52,920 bases of DNA from an uncultured Pseudophaeobacter sp. (GCA_905479575.1 CAJQNB010000034.1:1-52920); one strand, 5' to 3'; shown: positions 1-8,447, counted from the first letter of the stretch. The notes: generated from the sequence alone by a model not told the origin. Made by a program: numbers and translations.

Positions 1-237
1 GTCGAGGCAATGGCGCTGGTCAACGCAGCAGCAGGTGCGGATAAGGCGCTGATCAAGAACGTACGCGTTTTTGACGAATTCATCGGAGGATCGCTCGGAG
101 AGGGTAAGAAATCGCTTGCCATTACAGTGCGTTTGCAACCCGTCAAAGCCACGCTGAAAGAGGCAGAGATTGAAGCCGTTAGCTCAAAGATCATCCAGAA
201 AGTAAGCAAAGCAACCGGCGGCGTATTACGAGGATAG
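1..237 (+). CDS. Second PheT-like C-terminal segment, 5' end outside window
   Basis: The reading frame is open from the first base and ends in TAG at 235-237, giving the last 78 residues of a phenylalanyl-tRNA synthetase beta chain (the FDX-ACB anticodon-binding end). It aligns without gaps to the C-terminus of the complete pheT at 19315-21711, at roughly three-quarters identity by eye, including FDEFIGGSLGEGKKSLA. It is therefore a diverged second copy, not an assembly duplicate. Whether the full gene exists upstream cannot be seen. A ytoQ gene follows after 88 bp, and another ytoQ lies downstream of the complete pheT, so the whole segment looks duplicated or acquired from a relative. Confidence 0.85.
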   Translation, partial: VEAMALVNAAAGADKALIKNVRVFDEFIGGSLGEGKKSLAITVRLQPVKATLKEAEIEAVSSKIIQKVSKATGGVLRG

Positions 238-325
238 CTGACTAGAGACGGACCACGCCCTAACCTCATGTGGCCGTTGCGGTACTTTGATCTGCGTATT
301 TTGTGAATAAACGAAGGGACAGGTT

Positions 326-775
326 ATGACATTGAAGGTCTACTTATCGGGCGAAATTCATACAGATTGGCGTGAACAGATCACGGACGGCGCCGCCGGT
401 TTGGATGTGTCCTTCGGCGCCCCTGTCACGGATCATGCGGCCAGCGACGATTGCGGTGTTGCCATCCTAGGGGCAGAGCCCGACAAAAACTGGCATGACC
501 GTAAAGGCGCGATGGTGAATGCGATCCGTACCCGTAAGGGAATTGAGGATGCAGATGTTGTGGTAGTGCGCTTTGGCGACCAGTATAAACAATGGAATGC
601 AGCGTTTGATGCGGGATACGCCGCAGCACTGGGTAAATCATTGATTATCTTGCATGGGCCGGATCATGCCCATCCGCTCAAGGAAGTTGACGCCGCAGCG
701 TTGGCGGTGGCGGAACATCCCGCGCAGGTGGTGCAGATACTACAGTATGTTCTGACGGGTCAGTTGCCGGACTAG
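326..775 (+). CDS. YtoQ family protein, copy 1
   Basis: A 149-residue YtoQ-family protein of unknown biochemical function, apparently soluble with no signal peptide. The N-terminus (VYLSGEIHTDWR) and the central motif DADVVVVRFG followed by WNAAFDAGYAAALGKS resemble the nucleoside 2-deoxyribosyltransferase-like fold, which is an inference from pattern only. A purine-rich AAGGGACAG sits just upstream of the ATG. It is about 80% identical by eye to the paralogue at 17135-17584 and has the same length. It follows the pheT-like 3' end directly, suggesting co-transfer with it. The family assignment is firm and the function is unknown. Confidence 0.85.
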   Translation: MTLKVYLSGEIHTDWREQITDGAAGLDVSFGAPVTDHAASDDCGVAILGAEPDKNWHDRKGAMVNAIRTRKGIEDADVVVVRFGDQYKQWNAAFDAGYAAALGKSLIILHGPDHAHPLKEVDAAALAVAEHPAQVVQILQYVLTGQLPD

Positions 776-1209
776 ACGAGCGAAACTTGCACTGCCAACT
801 GTGACCTCCTGTATCTTTCAGGCCTTAGACGCTCTTTTGTGCATTGGACTGCCGCCAGTAAGCTCCAGCGGCTTGAGATTCTGAGATCACTCAATGAAGT
901 GCAATCAGAAGTTGTTCTGATGGATTGCAAAATCGAGCTTGCCGAACGGGAGATATTCAGATCTGTTTGATCAGCATATTTCTTGACAGACGGCGCCACG
1001 GGGCAATTGTTTGGAGCGTCGGTTCAATTCAGCCACCCTTCTGAACGAAAAAAGCGCTGGAACTTTGGCTCGGGTGTGAATATTCAAGCCAAAGGTAATT
1101 GTGCGATACTGTTTTGCATTCGCCGACGACCGATAAAGTAGTTTATTCTTGAAAAATTATGGATCGCACCAAATTGGGGGTCCATTGGCATAAAGTAGAG
1201 GAAATCCAT
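776..1209 (+). other. 434-bp gap with possible coding remnant
   Basis: No complete gene is visible. In the same frame as the preceding ytoQ, the plus strand stays open from its stop codon to a TGA near 968-970. The last ~45 codons (from a GTG near 840) would encode a charged helix-like peptide containing LQRLEILRSLNEVQSEVVLM. There is no convincing ribosome-binding site or start, so this may be a decayed gene end. The promoter of the following exported-protein gene probably lies in 1080-1200, but I see no clear -35/-10 pair. Confidence 0.3.
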
Positions 1210-1716
1210 ATGCACAAACTCATGCTGACTGCAGGCGCCGCGATCATCGCGGCAGGTACGCTTGTGACCACCGAAGCGAGAGCTGACACTTTTGAAAAAT
1301 TCGGCGACGTTGAAGGCTGGAATGTCTTCATCGACAAAGAAAAGATGTCTTGCCTGATCGAAAAATCTGATGATGTCGGCAACGTTGTCCAGATGGGCCT
1401 GACGACCGATCGCGCCGTCGCATATGTTGGTGTGTTCACCAATCAGGAAACCGACGTTAAGAAAGGCGACAAAGAAGCTGTTGCTATTCTTCTTGATGAC
1501 CAGCTTTATGTTGGCGAGGCAACCGGAATGCGCGGCAATATCACCAAAGGATATAGCGGTGGTTACGTCTTGTCGGACGACCCTCAATTTGTTGACGATG
1601 TGGCTCAAAAATACACAATGACTGTGTTTCCGGAAAAGGAATACGCTTTCGTCGTGGATCTGGCCGGTACAAAAAAGGCCATCGAAATGGCACGTGAATG
1701 TAATAGCGGGCTGTAG
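1210..1716 (+). CDS. Small exported protein of unknown function
   Basis: A 168-residue protein with a typical signal peptide: MHK, a hydrophobic stretch of about 15 residues, then a cleavage context near ARA-D at about residue 27. The mature part has two cysteines, one in MSCLIE and one near the C-terminus (RECNSG), which could form a disulphide in the periplasm. The start at 1210 is preferred because GAGGA lies eight bases upstream; an in-frame ATG at 1159 would bury the signal peptide. It is closed by a strong terminator and followed by the exported sulfatase gene. I do not recognise the family; IalB-like or another small periplasmic stress protein is possible. Confidence 0.75.
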   Translation: MHKLMLTAGAAIIAAGTLVTTEARADTFEKFGDVEGWNVFIDKEKMSCLIEKSDDVGNVVQMGLTTDRAVAYVGVFTNQETDVKKGDKEAVAILLDDQLYVGEATGMRGNITKGYSGGYVLSDDPQFVDDVAQKYTMTVFPEKEYAFVVDLAGTKKAIEMARECNSGL

Positions 1717-1747
1717 AACTGCATATTCGTCGGTTAAGACGTTATTT

Positions 1748-1789
1748 GGGCCGATCAATTCACCGTGAATTGATCGGCCCATTTTTTTT
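1748..1789 (+). terminator. Intrinsic terminator
   Basis: A perfect 15-bp inverted repeat (GGGCCGATCAATTCA at 1748-1762, complement at 1766-1780) with a 3-base loop is followed by A and eight T. It ends the exported-protein transcript, so the sulfatase at 2027 needs its own promoter. Confidence 0.92.
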
Positions 1790-2026
1790 GTGACGCTAAA
1801 CTCCTGCACCCCGGAATAGCCTGCCAACATCGGGCTGGGGTGGGCCATCATGTTAACCGGACCTCGTCCGAGCCTCGAATGTGGCTTGCGAGGCCGGGGT
1901 TGAACGCGCTTGGCCAAGCCTGCTTGTTGACCAAACCGAAATAAGTTACACTTTTGTTTCTGGTTATTATTATTCAATAATACCAATTATATACCCTCCG
2001 AGAGTCGGAGCGCAAAGGGAGATATT
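1790..2026 (+). promoter_or_regulatory. Upstream region of the sulfatase gene
   Basis: Noncoding as far as I can see. The last 60 bases before the sulfatase start are strikingly A+T-rich (TTATTATTATTCAATAATA around 1962-1980), where a promoter is likely. AAGGGAGAT just before the ATG is a good ribosome-binding site. No specific operator is recognised. Confidence 0.35.
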
Positions 2027-3607
2027 ATGAAACAATTCCATGACAATACCATTATGAGAAATAGTCGACTTCGCTTCGCTGGAGCGCTTTTCGCTGCTGT
2101 GGCGCTGGTTGCTGGATCAGCCAATGCACAGGACGCGGACAAACCAAATATTCTGGTGATCTGGGGTGATGACATCGGCCAGTTCAACGTTAGCGCATAC
2201 AACCGTGGCATGATGGGTTATCGAACGCCCAACATCGACCGACTGGCGGCAGAAGGTGCGTTGTTTACGGACTGGTATGGCCAGCAAAGTTGCACCGCTG
2301 GTCGCGCTGCCTTTATTACCGGCCAGTCTCCAATCCGCACCGGCCTCACTAAGGTTGGCTTGCCGGGCGCGCCAGAAGGCATGAAAATCGAGGACCCGAC
2401 AATTGCGGGCCTTCTCAAGCCGCTTGGGTATATGACTGCACAGTACGGCAAGAACCACTTGGGCGATCGAGACGAGATGCTGCCAACGAATAACGGGTTC
2501 GACGAATTTTACGGCAATCTCTATCATCTCAACGCCGAGGAAGAGCCTGAAAACGTCGACTATCCCAAAAGCGAAGAATTTCGTGCAAACTTTGGTCCGC
2601 GCGGCGTGATCAAGTCGTCGGCTGACGGCTCTATCGAAGATACCGGACCGCTCAGCAAAAAGCGCATGGAAACGGTGGACGAGGAAGTAACGGCCGCCGC
2701 ACTCGATTTTATGGACAGAGCCCACGAACAGGGAAAGCCTTTCTTTCTGTGGTGGAACTCAACACGGATGCACATTTTTACGCATCTCAAGCCTGAATCC
2801 GTCGGAGTGACCGGACAGGGCGTCTATGCTGACGGCATGGTTGAACATGATGGTATGGTTGGGCAGTTGCTCGACAAGATTGACGATCTTGGCATCGCCG
2901 ACAATACAATCGTGATGTATTCCACGGATAACGGCGCCGAAACCTTCACATGGCCAGACGGAGGCACAACGATGTTCAAAGGCGAGAAGAACACCCAATG
3001 GGAGGGTGGTTTTCGCGTTCCAACGGTGATCCGCTGGCCGGGCACAATTGCACCGGGAACAGTGATCAATGATATCGGCGCGCATGAAGACATGTTGCCG
3101 ACATTGCTAGCGGCCGCCGGTGCGCCGGATATCAAAGAGCAGCTTTTGCAAGGTGGCGTTCAGGCAATTGGTCGTGAGTACAAAGTGCATCTTGATGGCT
3201 ATGATCTGGCACCAGCGTTGAAAGGCGAGGCCGATTGGCCGCGCAATGATTTCTTCTACTGGACTGACGACGGTTCGGTCGCAGCCTTGCGCTATAACGA
3301 TTGGAAGATCACATTCCTGCGTCAGAATGCAGAGGGTATGAGAGTCTGGACCACGCCGTTCGAGGTTTTGCGGGCTCCGTCCATCACGAACTTGCGGATG
3401 GATCCTTTCGAGCGTGCCGAGGCCGAAGATGCAATGGGATATCAACGTTGGTGGGCCGAGCGCATGTTCGTTTTCGCCCCTGCAGGGGCCTATGTTGCCA
3501 ACTGGCTACAAAGCTTTGCCGAATTCCCGCCGCGCCAAAAGCCGGGGAGCTTCAATCTTGATCGGGTGATGGAATCGGTGATGACTGGATCGCAGGGCAA
3601 CCAGTAA
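2027..3607 (+). CDS. Exported type I sulfatase (arylsulfatase)
   Basis: A 526-residue alkaline-phosphatase-fold sulfatase that hydrolyses sulfate esters, probably in the periplasm. Residues 1-34 form a signal peptide ending SANA. The metal-binding start NILVIWGDD lies at 41-49. The catalytic-site motif CTAGR begins at Cys89; it fits the C-x-A-x-R form recognised by formylglycine-generating enzymes. NHLGDRDE and STDNGAE are further sulfatase motifs. No maturation enzyme is encoded in the window. The true substrate, possibly a sulfated marine polysaccharide or aryl/choline sulfate, cannot be told. A second start at residue 10 is possible. Downstream, across a terminator, lies a multihaem cytochrome gene. 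Confidence 0.92.
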   Translation: MKQFHDNTIMRNSRLRFAGALFAAVALVAGSANAQDADKPNILVIWGDDIGQFNVSAYNRGMMGYRTPNIDRLAAEGALFTDWYGQQSCTAGRAAFITGQSPIRTGLTKVGLPGAPEGMKIEDPTIAGLLKPLGYMTAQYGKNHLGDRDEMLPTNNGFDEFYGNLYHLNAEEEPENVDYPKSEEFRANFGPRGVIKSSADGSIEDTGPLSKKRMETVDEEVTAAALDFMDRAHEQGKPFFLWWNSTRMHIFTHLKPESVGVTGQGVYADGMVEHDGMVGQLLDKIDDLGIADNTIVMYSTDNGAETFTWPDGGTTMFKGEKNTQWEGGFRVPTVIRWPGTIAPGTVINDIGAHEDMLPTLLAAAGAPDIKEQLLQGGVQAIGREYKVHLDGYDLAPALKGEADWPRNDFFYWTDDGSVAALRYNDWKITFLRQNAEGMRVWTTPFEVLRAPSITNLRMDPFERAEAEDAMGYQRWWAERMFVFAPAGAYVANWLQSFAEFPPRQKPGSFNLDRVMESVMTGSQGNQ

Positions 3608-3634
3608 AAGCCCATTCAGGCATAAATGAACAAC

Positions 3635-3672
3635 GGAAGGCGGGTTTTGATAGCGAAATCCGCCTTCCTTTT
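3635..3672 (+). terminator. Intrinsic terminator after sulfatase
   Basis: GGAAGGCGG at 3635-3643 pairs with CCGCCTTCC at 3660-3668, extended by A-T and wobble pairs in the loop, followed by TTTT. It lies between the sulfatase and cytochrome genes, so the two may be only partly co-transcribed. Confidence 0.8.
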
Positions 3673-3740
3673 GACTGCCCTGTTTGGGTTTGTTGTCGTG
3701 TGGGATCATCGAGCGCTCTACCGATCCACAGAGAGCGCAT

Positions 3741-5741
3741 TTGATTGTTAGATTTAGCTGGAAGGGCCTGATCTTGACCTTTATTGCACAGGCATTTGCC
3801 ATAGGGCGCATCGTGTCTACGATGGTTTTTGTCGCAGCCCCTACTTTCGCCCAAGGACAGAATACCCCGGCTTATGTCGGGTCGCAGGCCTGCGCAGATT
3901 GTCACACGGACGCAACCGAGAACTGGACCGGATCTGACCATGCCCTTGCATGGACGACGCCGACTGCCGAGAACATTGTCGCAGATTTCGACGGAACCGA
4001 ATTCAGTCATGATGGCATGTTGGCCCAGTTTCGCATCGAGGACGGTCGCCATTTTGCAACGGTGACCGAGAAGGATGGCGCAACCACAGATTATCCGGTG
4101 CACTCTGTCGCTGGCATCAAGCCGTTGCAGCAGTATCTTCTGGAAACTGAACCGGGCCGTTTGCAGAGCTTTGATGTGGTTTGGGATACAGAGCAGAAAA
4201 CCTGGTTTCATCTCTACCCGGACCAGGATCTGCCACCAGATGACGGGTTGCATTGGACTGGCCCTTACAAAACTTGGAATGCGCGCTGCGCCGAGTGTCA
4301 CGCCACTGGTTTTGAAAAGAACTATGACCCTGAAAACCACACTTATTCCTCCACACAAGCCGAAATGGGTGTGGGATGCGAATCCTGCCACGGCCCAGCT
4401 GCGGCGCACCTTGCATGGACCAAAGATCAGGACATTTCGGGATGGGATGGACAGGTCAACGCAGTTGGTCTGACGATGGCCTTTGATGGCGCCGAGAGCA
4501 CGATGCAGCAATGCGCCGGTTGTCATTCGCGGCGCGAGGCGCAGGGGCAAGGCAATCCGCTGCCCGGCACGCCATATCATGACGCCTACAATCTGGCGCA
4601 GCTCCGACCCGGGCTTTACCATGCGGATGGGCAAATCCTCGACGAGGTTTATGTTTACGGATCGTTCCTGCAGTCAAAAATGTATGCGAAAGGTGTCGGA
4701 TGCACGAACTGCCACAACGCCCATTCGACGGACCTGAAAGCCGAAGGTAACGCGGTCTGCACACAGTGCCATTCTCAGGCGGGAAATGCAGAGTTTACCA
4801 CCCTGAAACCAGCGCTTTATGACAGCCCGGAGCACCATTTTCACGCGGAAGGTTCTGAGGGGGCCCAGTGCAAGAACTGCCATATGATTGAGCAGTTCTA
4901 CATGGGTGTGGACGGGCGACGCGACCATAGTTTCCGGATCCCGCGGCCCGATCTGGCAGCCGAGATCGGCAGCCCGGATGCCTGCACAAGTTGCCATCAG
5001 GACCAATCTGCCGACTGGGCCGCCGCCCAGATCGCTGACTGGTATCCGACTTCGCAAAACCGGGGTCCGCATTATGGGCAGACCCTCGCCAAAGGTCGGG
5101 CCAACCCGGTCGCGGCGGCAGGGGCGCTCTCGGATCTGGCGGCAGATGCCGACCAGTCGGGAATCGTCCGGGCCACCGCCTTGTGGCTGCTTGAGCAATC
5201 CGGCGATCCGGCGGTTGCCGAAAGATTTGTGCCGCTCCTGTCAGACCCGGATCCGGTTATCCGAACCGCGGCCATTGGTCTGCAGCGGCTGGCGCCGGAT
5301 CAGGACAGGGTTCTTCGGTTGGTTGATTTGCTTGCTGACCCAATCAAAACCGTGCGTATCGTTGCAGCACGCCAGTTGGTGGATGCGCCGATCGCGCGGC
5401 TGCCCAAGAGAATGGCGGCAAATCTTAAAGGTGCGACGTCTGAGTGGAGACAGTCACTGGCCAACCGGTTTGATTTTCCTGAGACTCATCTGCAACTTGG
5501 CGGTATCGCACTGGCCATGCGTAACCCACCGGCGGCAACCACTGCTTTCAGAGAAGTCGTTCGTCTTGATCCTCAGCGCGTTGATGCGTGGGTGATGCTT
5601 GTGCGTATCGCCGCCGCAACTGAAGGTCTGGAGGCAACACGCTCGGTGCTGGCCGACGCACTTGAGATCAACCCCAATGATCCGAATCTGCTGCAGTTTG
5701 CCGAGGAAATTGGTACGGTTCCCGACAGTTCATCACCCTGA
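3741..5741 (+). CDS. Exported octahaem cytochrome c with HEAT/TPR-like C-terminus
   Basis: A periplasmic electron-transfer or redox protein of about 666 residues. Eight CxxCH motifs are visible in order: CADCH, CAECH, CESCH, CAGCH, CTNCH, CTQCH, CKNCH, CTSCH. After the last haem the protein changes to helical repeats (HEAT-like, VRATALWLLEQSGDPAVAE and following, then TPR-like, AATTAFREVVRLDPQRVDAW). The start is uncertain. TTG at 3741, with GAGAG upstream, gives a signal-peptide-like N-terminus ending near TFAQ; TTG at 3684 and ATG at 3822 are alternatives. The haem part resembles the cytochrome c554/octahaem reductase group. The redox partner and substrate are unknown. It ends 10 bp before the convergent oxidoreductase gene. 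Confidence 0.85.
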   Translation: MIVRFSWKGLILTFIAQAFAIGRIVSTMVFVAAPTFAQGQNTPAYVGSQACADCHTDATENWTGSDHALAWTTPTAENIVADFDGTEFSHDGMLAQFRIEDGRHFATVTEKDGATTDYPVHSVAGIKPLQQYLLETEPGRLQSFDVVWDTEQKTWFHLYPDQDLPPDDGLHWTGPYKTWNARCAECHATGFEKNYDPENHTYSSTQAEMGVGCESCHGPAAAHLAWTKDQDISGWDGQVNAVGLTMAFDGAESTMQQCAGCHSRREAQGQGNPLPGTPYHDAYNLAQLRPGLYHADGQILDEVYVYGSFLQSKMYAKGVGCTNCHNAHSTDLKAEGNAVCTQCHSQAGNAEFTTLKPALYDSPEHHFHAEGSEGAQCKNCHMIEQFYMGVDGRRDHSFRIPRPDLAAEIGSPDACTSCHQDQSADWAAAQIADWYPTSQNRGPHYGQTLAKGRANPVAAAGALSDLAADADQSGIVRATALWLLEQSGDPAVAERFVPLLSDPDPVIRTAAIGLQRLAPDQDRVLRLVDLLADPIKTVRIVAARQLVDAPIARLPKRMAANLKGATSEWRQSLANRFDFPETHLQLGGIALAMRNPPAATTAFREVVRLDPQRVDAWVMLVRIAAATEGLEATRSVLADALEINPNDPNLLQFAEEIGTVPDSSSP

Positions 5742-5751
5742 AAACACCCAG

Positions 5752-6735
5752 TTATGCGACCGCCAGCACAATCTTCCCGATATGGCTGCCGCCTACCATG
5801 CGCTCATGGGCCTCAATCGCCTCGGCCAGATCAAACTCGCTGTCGATGACGGGCGCAATCTGCCCCGCTTCCAGCAACGGCCAGACCGCCTCTCGCAGAT
5901 CTGATGCGATCCGGGCCTTGGCCAGAGAGCTTTGCGGGCGCAAAGTGCTGCCGGTGACAGTCAGTCGCCGCATCATGATTTGGGCAAAGTTCAGTTTGAC
6001 TTCTGGGCCTTGCAGGAATGCGATCTGAACCAGACGTCCGTCATCTGCAAGGGCACTGATATTCCGGGGGAGGTAGTCGCCGCCGACCATGTCCAGAATC
6101 AGATTGGCGCCGCCTTCGGCCTTCAGTATCGCAACAAAATCACTTTCTCGATAATTGATGGCCTGTTCGGCCCCCAAAGAAAGACAGACCTCACATTTCG
6201 TCGCGGACCCGGCAGTTGCAAACACTCGCGCGCCAAATGCATTGGCCAGTTGAATCGCGGTGGTCCCGATGCCGGACGAGCCGCCATGCACCAGGAACCG
6301 TTCCCCTGCTACAAGCTGGCCGCGAATGAAGACATTGGAAAAAACGGTAAAATATGTTTCAGGCAGGCACGCTGCCTGCTTTAGGTCCATGCCCTTGGGA
6401 ATCGGCAAACAATGCGCTGCAGGGGTCGTCACGTATTCGGCATATCCACCACCGGGAAGCAGGGCACAGACCTCGTCGCCCAAGTTCCAGCCCGAAACGC
6501 CTGGTCCGATGCCGGCGATAACACCTGAGGCCTCCAGGCCCGGCAGGTCGCTGGCGGTTGGGGGCGGGGCATATGCGCCCGCACGTTGCAGTACATCTGG
6601 GCGATTGACCCCGGCATAAGCAACTTGGATCAACACGTCTTGATATCCCGGCGCAGGCACCGGTCGGCTGGTCATCTGCAAAACGTTGGGCCCTCCGGGC
6701 TCGGTGATCTCAATTGCGCGCATGGTTCGGATCAT
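5752..6735 (-). CDS. NAD(P)H:quinone oxidoreductase, zinc-less MDR family (PIG3-like)
   Basis: A 327-residue medium-chain dehydrogenase/reductase of the quinone oxidoreductase/PIG3 type, predicted to reduce quinones with NADPH in the cytoplasm. The N-terminal GroES-like domain carries GVNRPDVLQRAGAY. The Rossmann part carries VHGGSSGIGTTAIQLA, in which the AxxGxxG-type nucleotide motif is readable. The zinc-ligand pattern of alcohol dehydrogenases is absent. GAGGAG lies nine bases upstream of the ATG at 6735; a second start four codons in is possible. It is transcribed alone and converges on the cytochrome gene. The physiological substrate is not known. Confidence 0.88.
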   Translation of the reverse strand: MIRTMRAIEITEPGGPNVLQMTSRPVPAPGYQDVLIQVAYAGVNRPDVLQRAGAYAPPPTASDLPGLEASGVIAGIGPGVSGWNLGDEVCALLPGGGYAEYVTTPAAHCLPIPKGMDLKQAACLPETYFTVFSNVFIRGQLVAGERFLVHGGSSGIGTTAIQLANAFGARVFATAGSATKCEVCLSLGAEQAINYRESDFVAILKAEGGANLILDMVGGDYLPRNISALADDGRLVQIAFLQGPEVKLNFAQIMMRRLTVTGSTLRPQSSLAKARIASDLREAVWPLLEAGQIAPVIDSEFDLAEAIEAHERMVGGSHIGKIVLAVA

Positions 6736-6899
6736 CAGAGCAGGCTCCTCGTTGTTACGCCTTGCTTAGCAGTTTGCGGGCCTGCGCGAAACTACAGATC
6801 ACGCGTGCAAGTCAACCTGCAAATCGGACGCTCTGCCGGCAAAAGAAGATCGGCCGCGCTGTTCAGAGGAGTGCTTTCAAGGGTCGCCCCGATCTGGGT

Positions 6900-7601
6900 T
6901 CAATCATGAGGTCTGTTCCAGCGGCCCGGCAGGTCCTCATAGGGTGTTTTTGACGGGGCTTTGACTTTGCCGAGTGCCCAGATTGGCCCGGACAGAGCAC
7001 GTTTCAAAAAGGGGTTTTCGTTCACCTGCGCCTTGAATTTCTCAAACTGCATCACGTTCTCGATGCGGCGATCAAGGAAGGCCCATGTGGCCTGATGGTC
7101 GATCGAATCGTCGCCAAGCCAATACAGCACTGTCGAACTGTAGACAGCGCTCAGGGTCGCTCGTTTTGTGTACCAGTTCACATCGTCCGAGGTATCACCC
7201 AACGCGTCCCAAATTTTGTCACAGGTGCCCCAAATTGCCTTGGCCCCGTCTGCGGCGTGATGTGGCAAAGCAAACAAGGAAGTGCCACGGCGCACAACCT
7301 CTTTGTCGTCCACTGCTTCGAGACGGAATCGCACGGCCGCGGCGATTTTTTCGCGAAACTTCAGGGCACTCATGTCGGTCGCCTTGATCCGCTCCAGCAT
7401 GGCTTTGTCGCCCGCAGAATGAAAGGCCACCGCCAGATCAACGGCACCACGAGGACAGGCGGTACGGGCAAGTGCTGCGTCCAAGCCGCTGTCCGAAATT
7501 GCGGCCCTAAACGTCGCCTCAGACCACCCATCAAACGGGACGTGGGTCAACGCAGCCTTTAGCAAAACGGCAACTGGATCATCGTTTGGTGAGGTGGACA
7601 T
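6900..7601 (-). CDS. COQ9 family protein
   Basis: A 233-residue COQ9 homologue. In eukaryotes and alphaproteobacteria this TetR-like-fold protein binds lipids and supports the COQ7 hydroxylation step of ubiquinone synthesis. The family signature regions are present: PFDGWSEATFRAA near residue 20, the central KATLSAVYSSTVLYWLGD and DHQATWAFLDRRI towards the C-terminus. The length is normal. It is divergent from rpsU, with a ~110-bp shared upstream region. No coq7 is present nearby. Confidence 0.88.
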   Translation of the reverse strand: MSTSPNDDPVAVLLKAALTHVPFDGWSEATFRAAISDSGLDAALARTACPRGAVDLAVAFHSAGDKAMLERIKATDMSALKFREKIAAAVRFRLEAVDDKEVVRRGTSLFALPHHAADGAKAIWGTCDKIWDALGDTSDDVNWYTKRATLSAVYSSTVLYWLGDDSIDHQATWAFLDRRIENVMQFEKFKAQVNENPFLKRALSGPIWALGKVKAPSKTPYEDLPGRWNRPHD

Positions 7602-7711
7602 GGCTGTCTCCTACTGTGTCTTGTTGATACTAGACAACATAACGGGGCTTTGCTATATGGCCAATTCCTGCAAATCATTGCAACTCATACTAGAAAGGTG
7701 GTGAAAACCAC

Positions 7712-7918
7712 ATGCAGGTTAGTGTTCGTGACAACAATGTCGATCAGGCGCTCCGCGCTCTGAAGAAAAAGCTGCAGCGTGAAGGCGTCTTCCGCGAAAT
7801 GAAGCTCAAGCAACATTTCGAAAAGCCGTCCGAGAAAAAAGCGCGCGAGAAAGCTGAAGCGATCCGCCGTGCCCGTAAACTGGCGCGTAAGAAAGCACAG
7901 CGCGAAGGTATGCTCTAA
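7712..7918 (+). CDS. rpsU: 30S ribosomal protein S21
   Basis: A 68-residue S21, which binds the 30S platform near the 3' end of 16S rRNA and helps initiation. It starts [20 protein letters not shown] and ends in the basic tail typical of alphaproteobacterial S21 ([17 protein letters not shown]). AAGGTGGTG precedes the ATG. It is a single-gene unit, divergent from coq9 and followed by a hairpin terminator. Confidence 0.96.
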   Translation: MQVSVRDNNVDQALRALKKKLQREGVFREMKLKQHFEKPSEKKAREKAEAIRRARKLARKKAQREGML

Positions 7919-7972
7919 GCTCCTTCTATCGGCCTTTTTGGCTTCCAGTTCTTTTCTGGACACAAAGTTGAT

Positions 7973-8000
7973 GACCCCCGCGCCATGGCTCGGGGGTTTG
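7973..8000 (+). terminator. Probable rpsU terminator
   Basis: GACCCCCG (7973-7980) and CGGGGGTTTGTC (7991 onward) pair across a 10-base loop, with weak T-richness afterwards (TTTGTCATTT). It lies 55 bp after rpsU. Confidence 0.6.
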
Positions 8001-8447
8001 TCATTTCTAGCCCCCTTATCCAGACCGCCAGCTATCCCGTCTACCGCCCCTCCGCGCAGGCCGCTTAGCACCATGGAGGCACCCGCTTTGCTTGCTGAGC
8101 AAAGTCGTGACGGCCTGTCTTTTCAGCCTGTAGGCAAAAAACCCCCCACAACTAAACTTAAGCGTGTATTTTTTTCACACAGGTTCTATACTGGATGCAT
8201 TGGGCGACACCTCTGGGTTTCCCCGCCCATGTGCTTGCAGCCGGATTTGGAACACCCGGCTCTACCCGAGGTGACATAGCGCACCCCCTAGTTATTAGGC
8301 GCGCCTTGCCCCCCTGCGCTCAAGGCATATGTCACCTCGGGACCTTTTCCTTCTTTCCCCAGGCCTTGCCCGTATGCTCCCCGCGACTGCCGGGTTTCAA
8401 ATTGCTTACCTCTCCCCCTTGCCCGGATCCGCTCACCAGCTGGGCGC
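8001..8447. other. 450-bp noncoding region with strong secondary structure
   Basis: No gene is recognised here. It holds an A-T tract with GTGT/CACAC arms near 8165-8182, a small hairpin at 8239-8261 (AGCCGG/CCGGCT) and the 77-nt inverted repeat listed separately. It separates rpsU from the end of the convergent P450 gene. A small RNA on either strand is possible, but no promoter is convincing. Confidence 0.5.
8265..8341. repeat. 77-nt inverted repeat (long hairpin), possible small RNA
   Basis: CCCGAGGTGACATA at 8265-8278 is exactly complementary to TATGTCACCTCGGG at 8328-8341. Inside it, GCGCA at 8279-8283 pairs with TGCGC at 8315-8319, and a 10-base palindrome AGGCGCGCCT sits in the loop. 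Only the pairing is directly seen. It does not end in a T-run on either strand, so a plain terminator is unlikely. Confidence 0.6.

Noticed and set aside
1..775. The first pheT-ytoQ block as an assembly duplication of the later copy
   Set aside because: The two copies differ at roughly one residue in four or five throughout, too diverged for an artefact.
1084..1986. A 300-codon minus-strand open frame over the small exported protein gene
   Set aside because: It runs through the strong terminator at 1748-1789 and has no domain or ribosome-binding site; the plus-strand gene has a signal peptide and ribosome-binding site.
8160..8341. 6S RNA, SRP RNA or tmRNA in the structured region after rpsU
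   Set aside because: The sequence lacks the conserved SRP tetraloop region, tmRNA tRNA-like ends and the 6S central bubble as far as I can recall; kept only as an unassigned hairpin.
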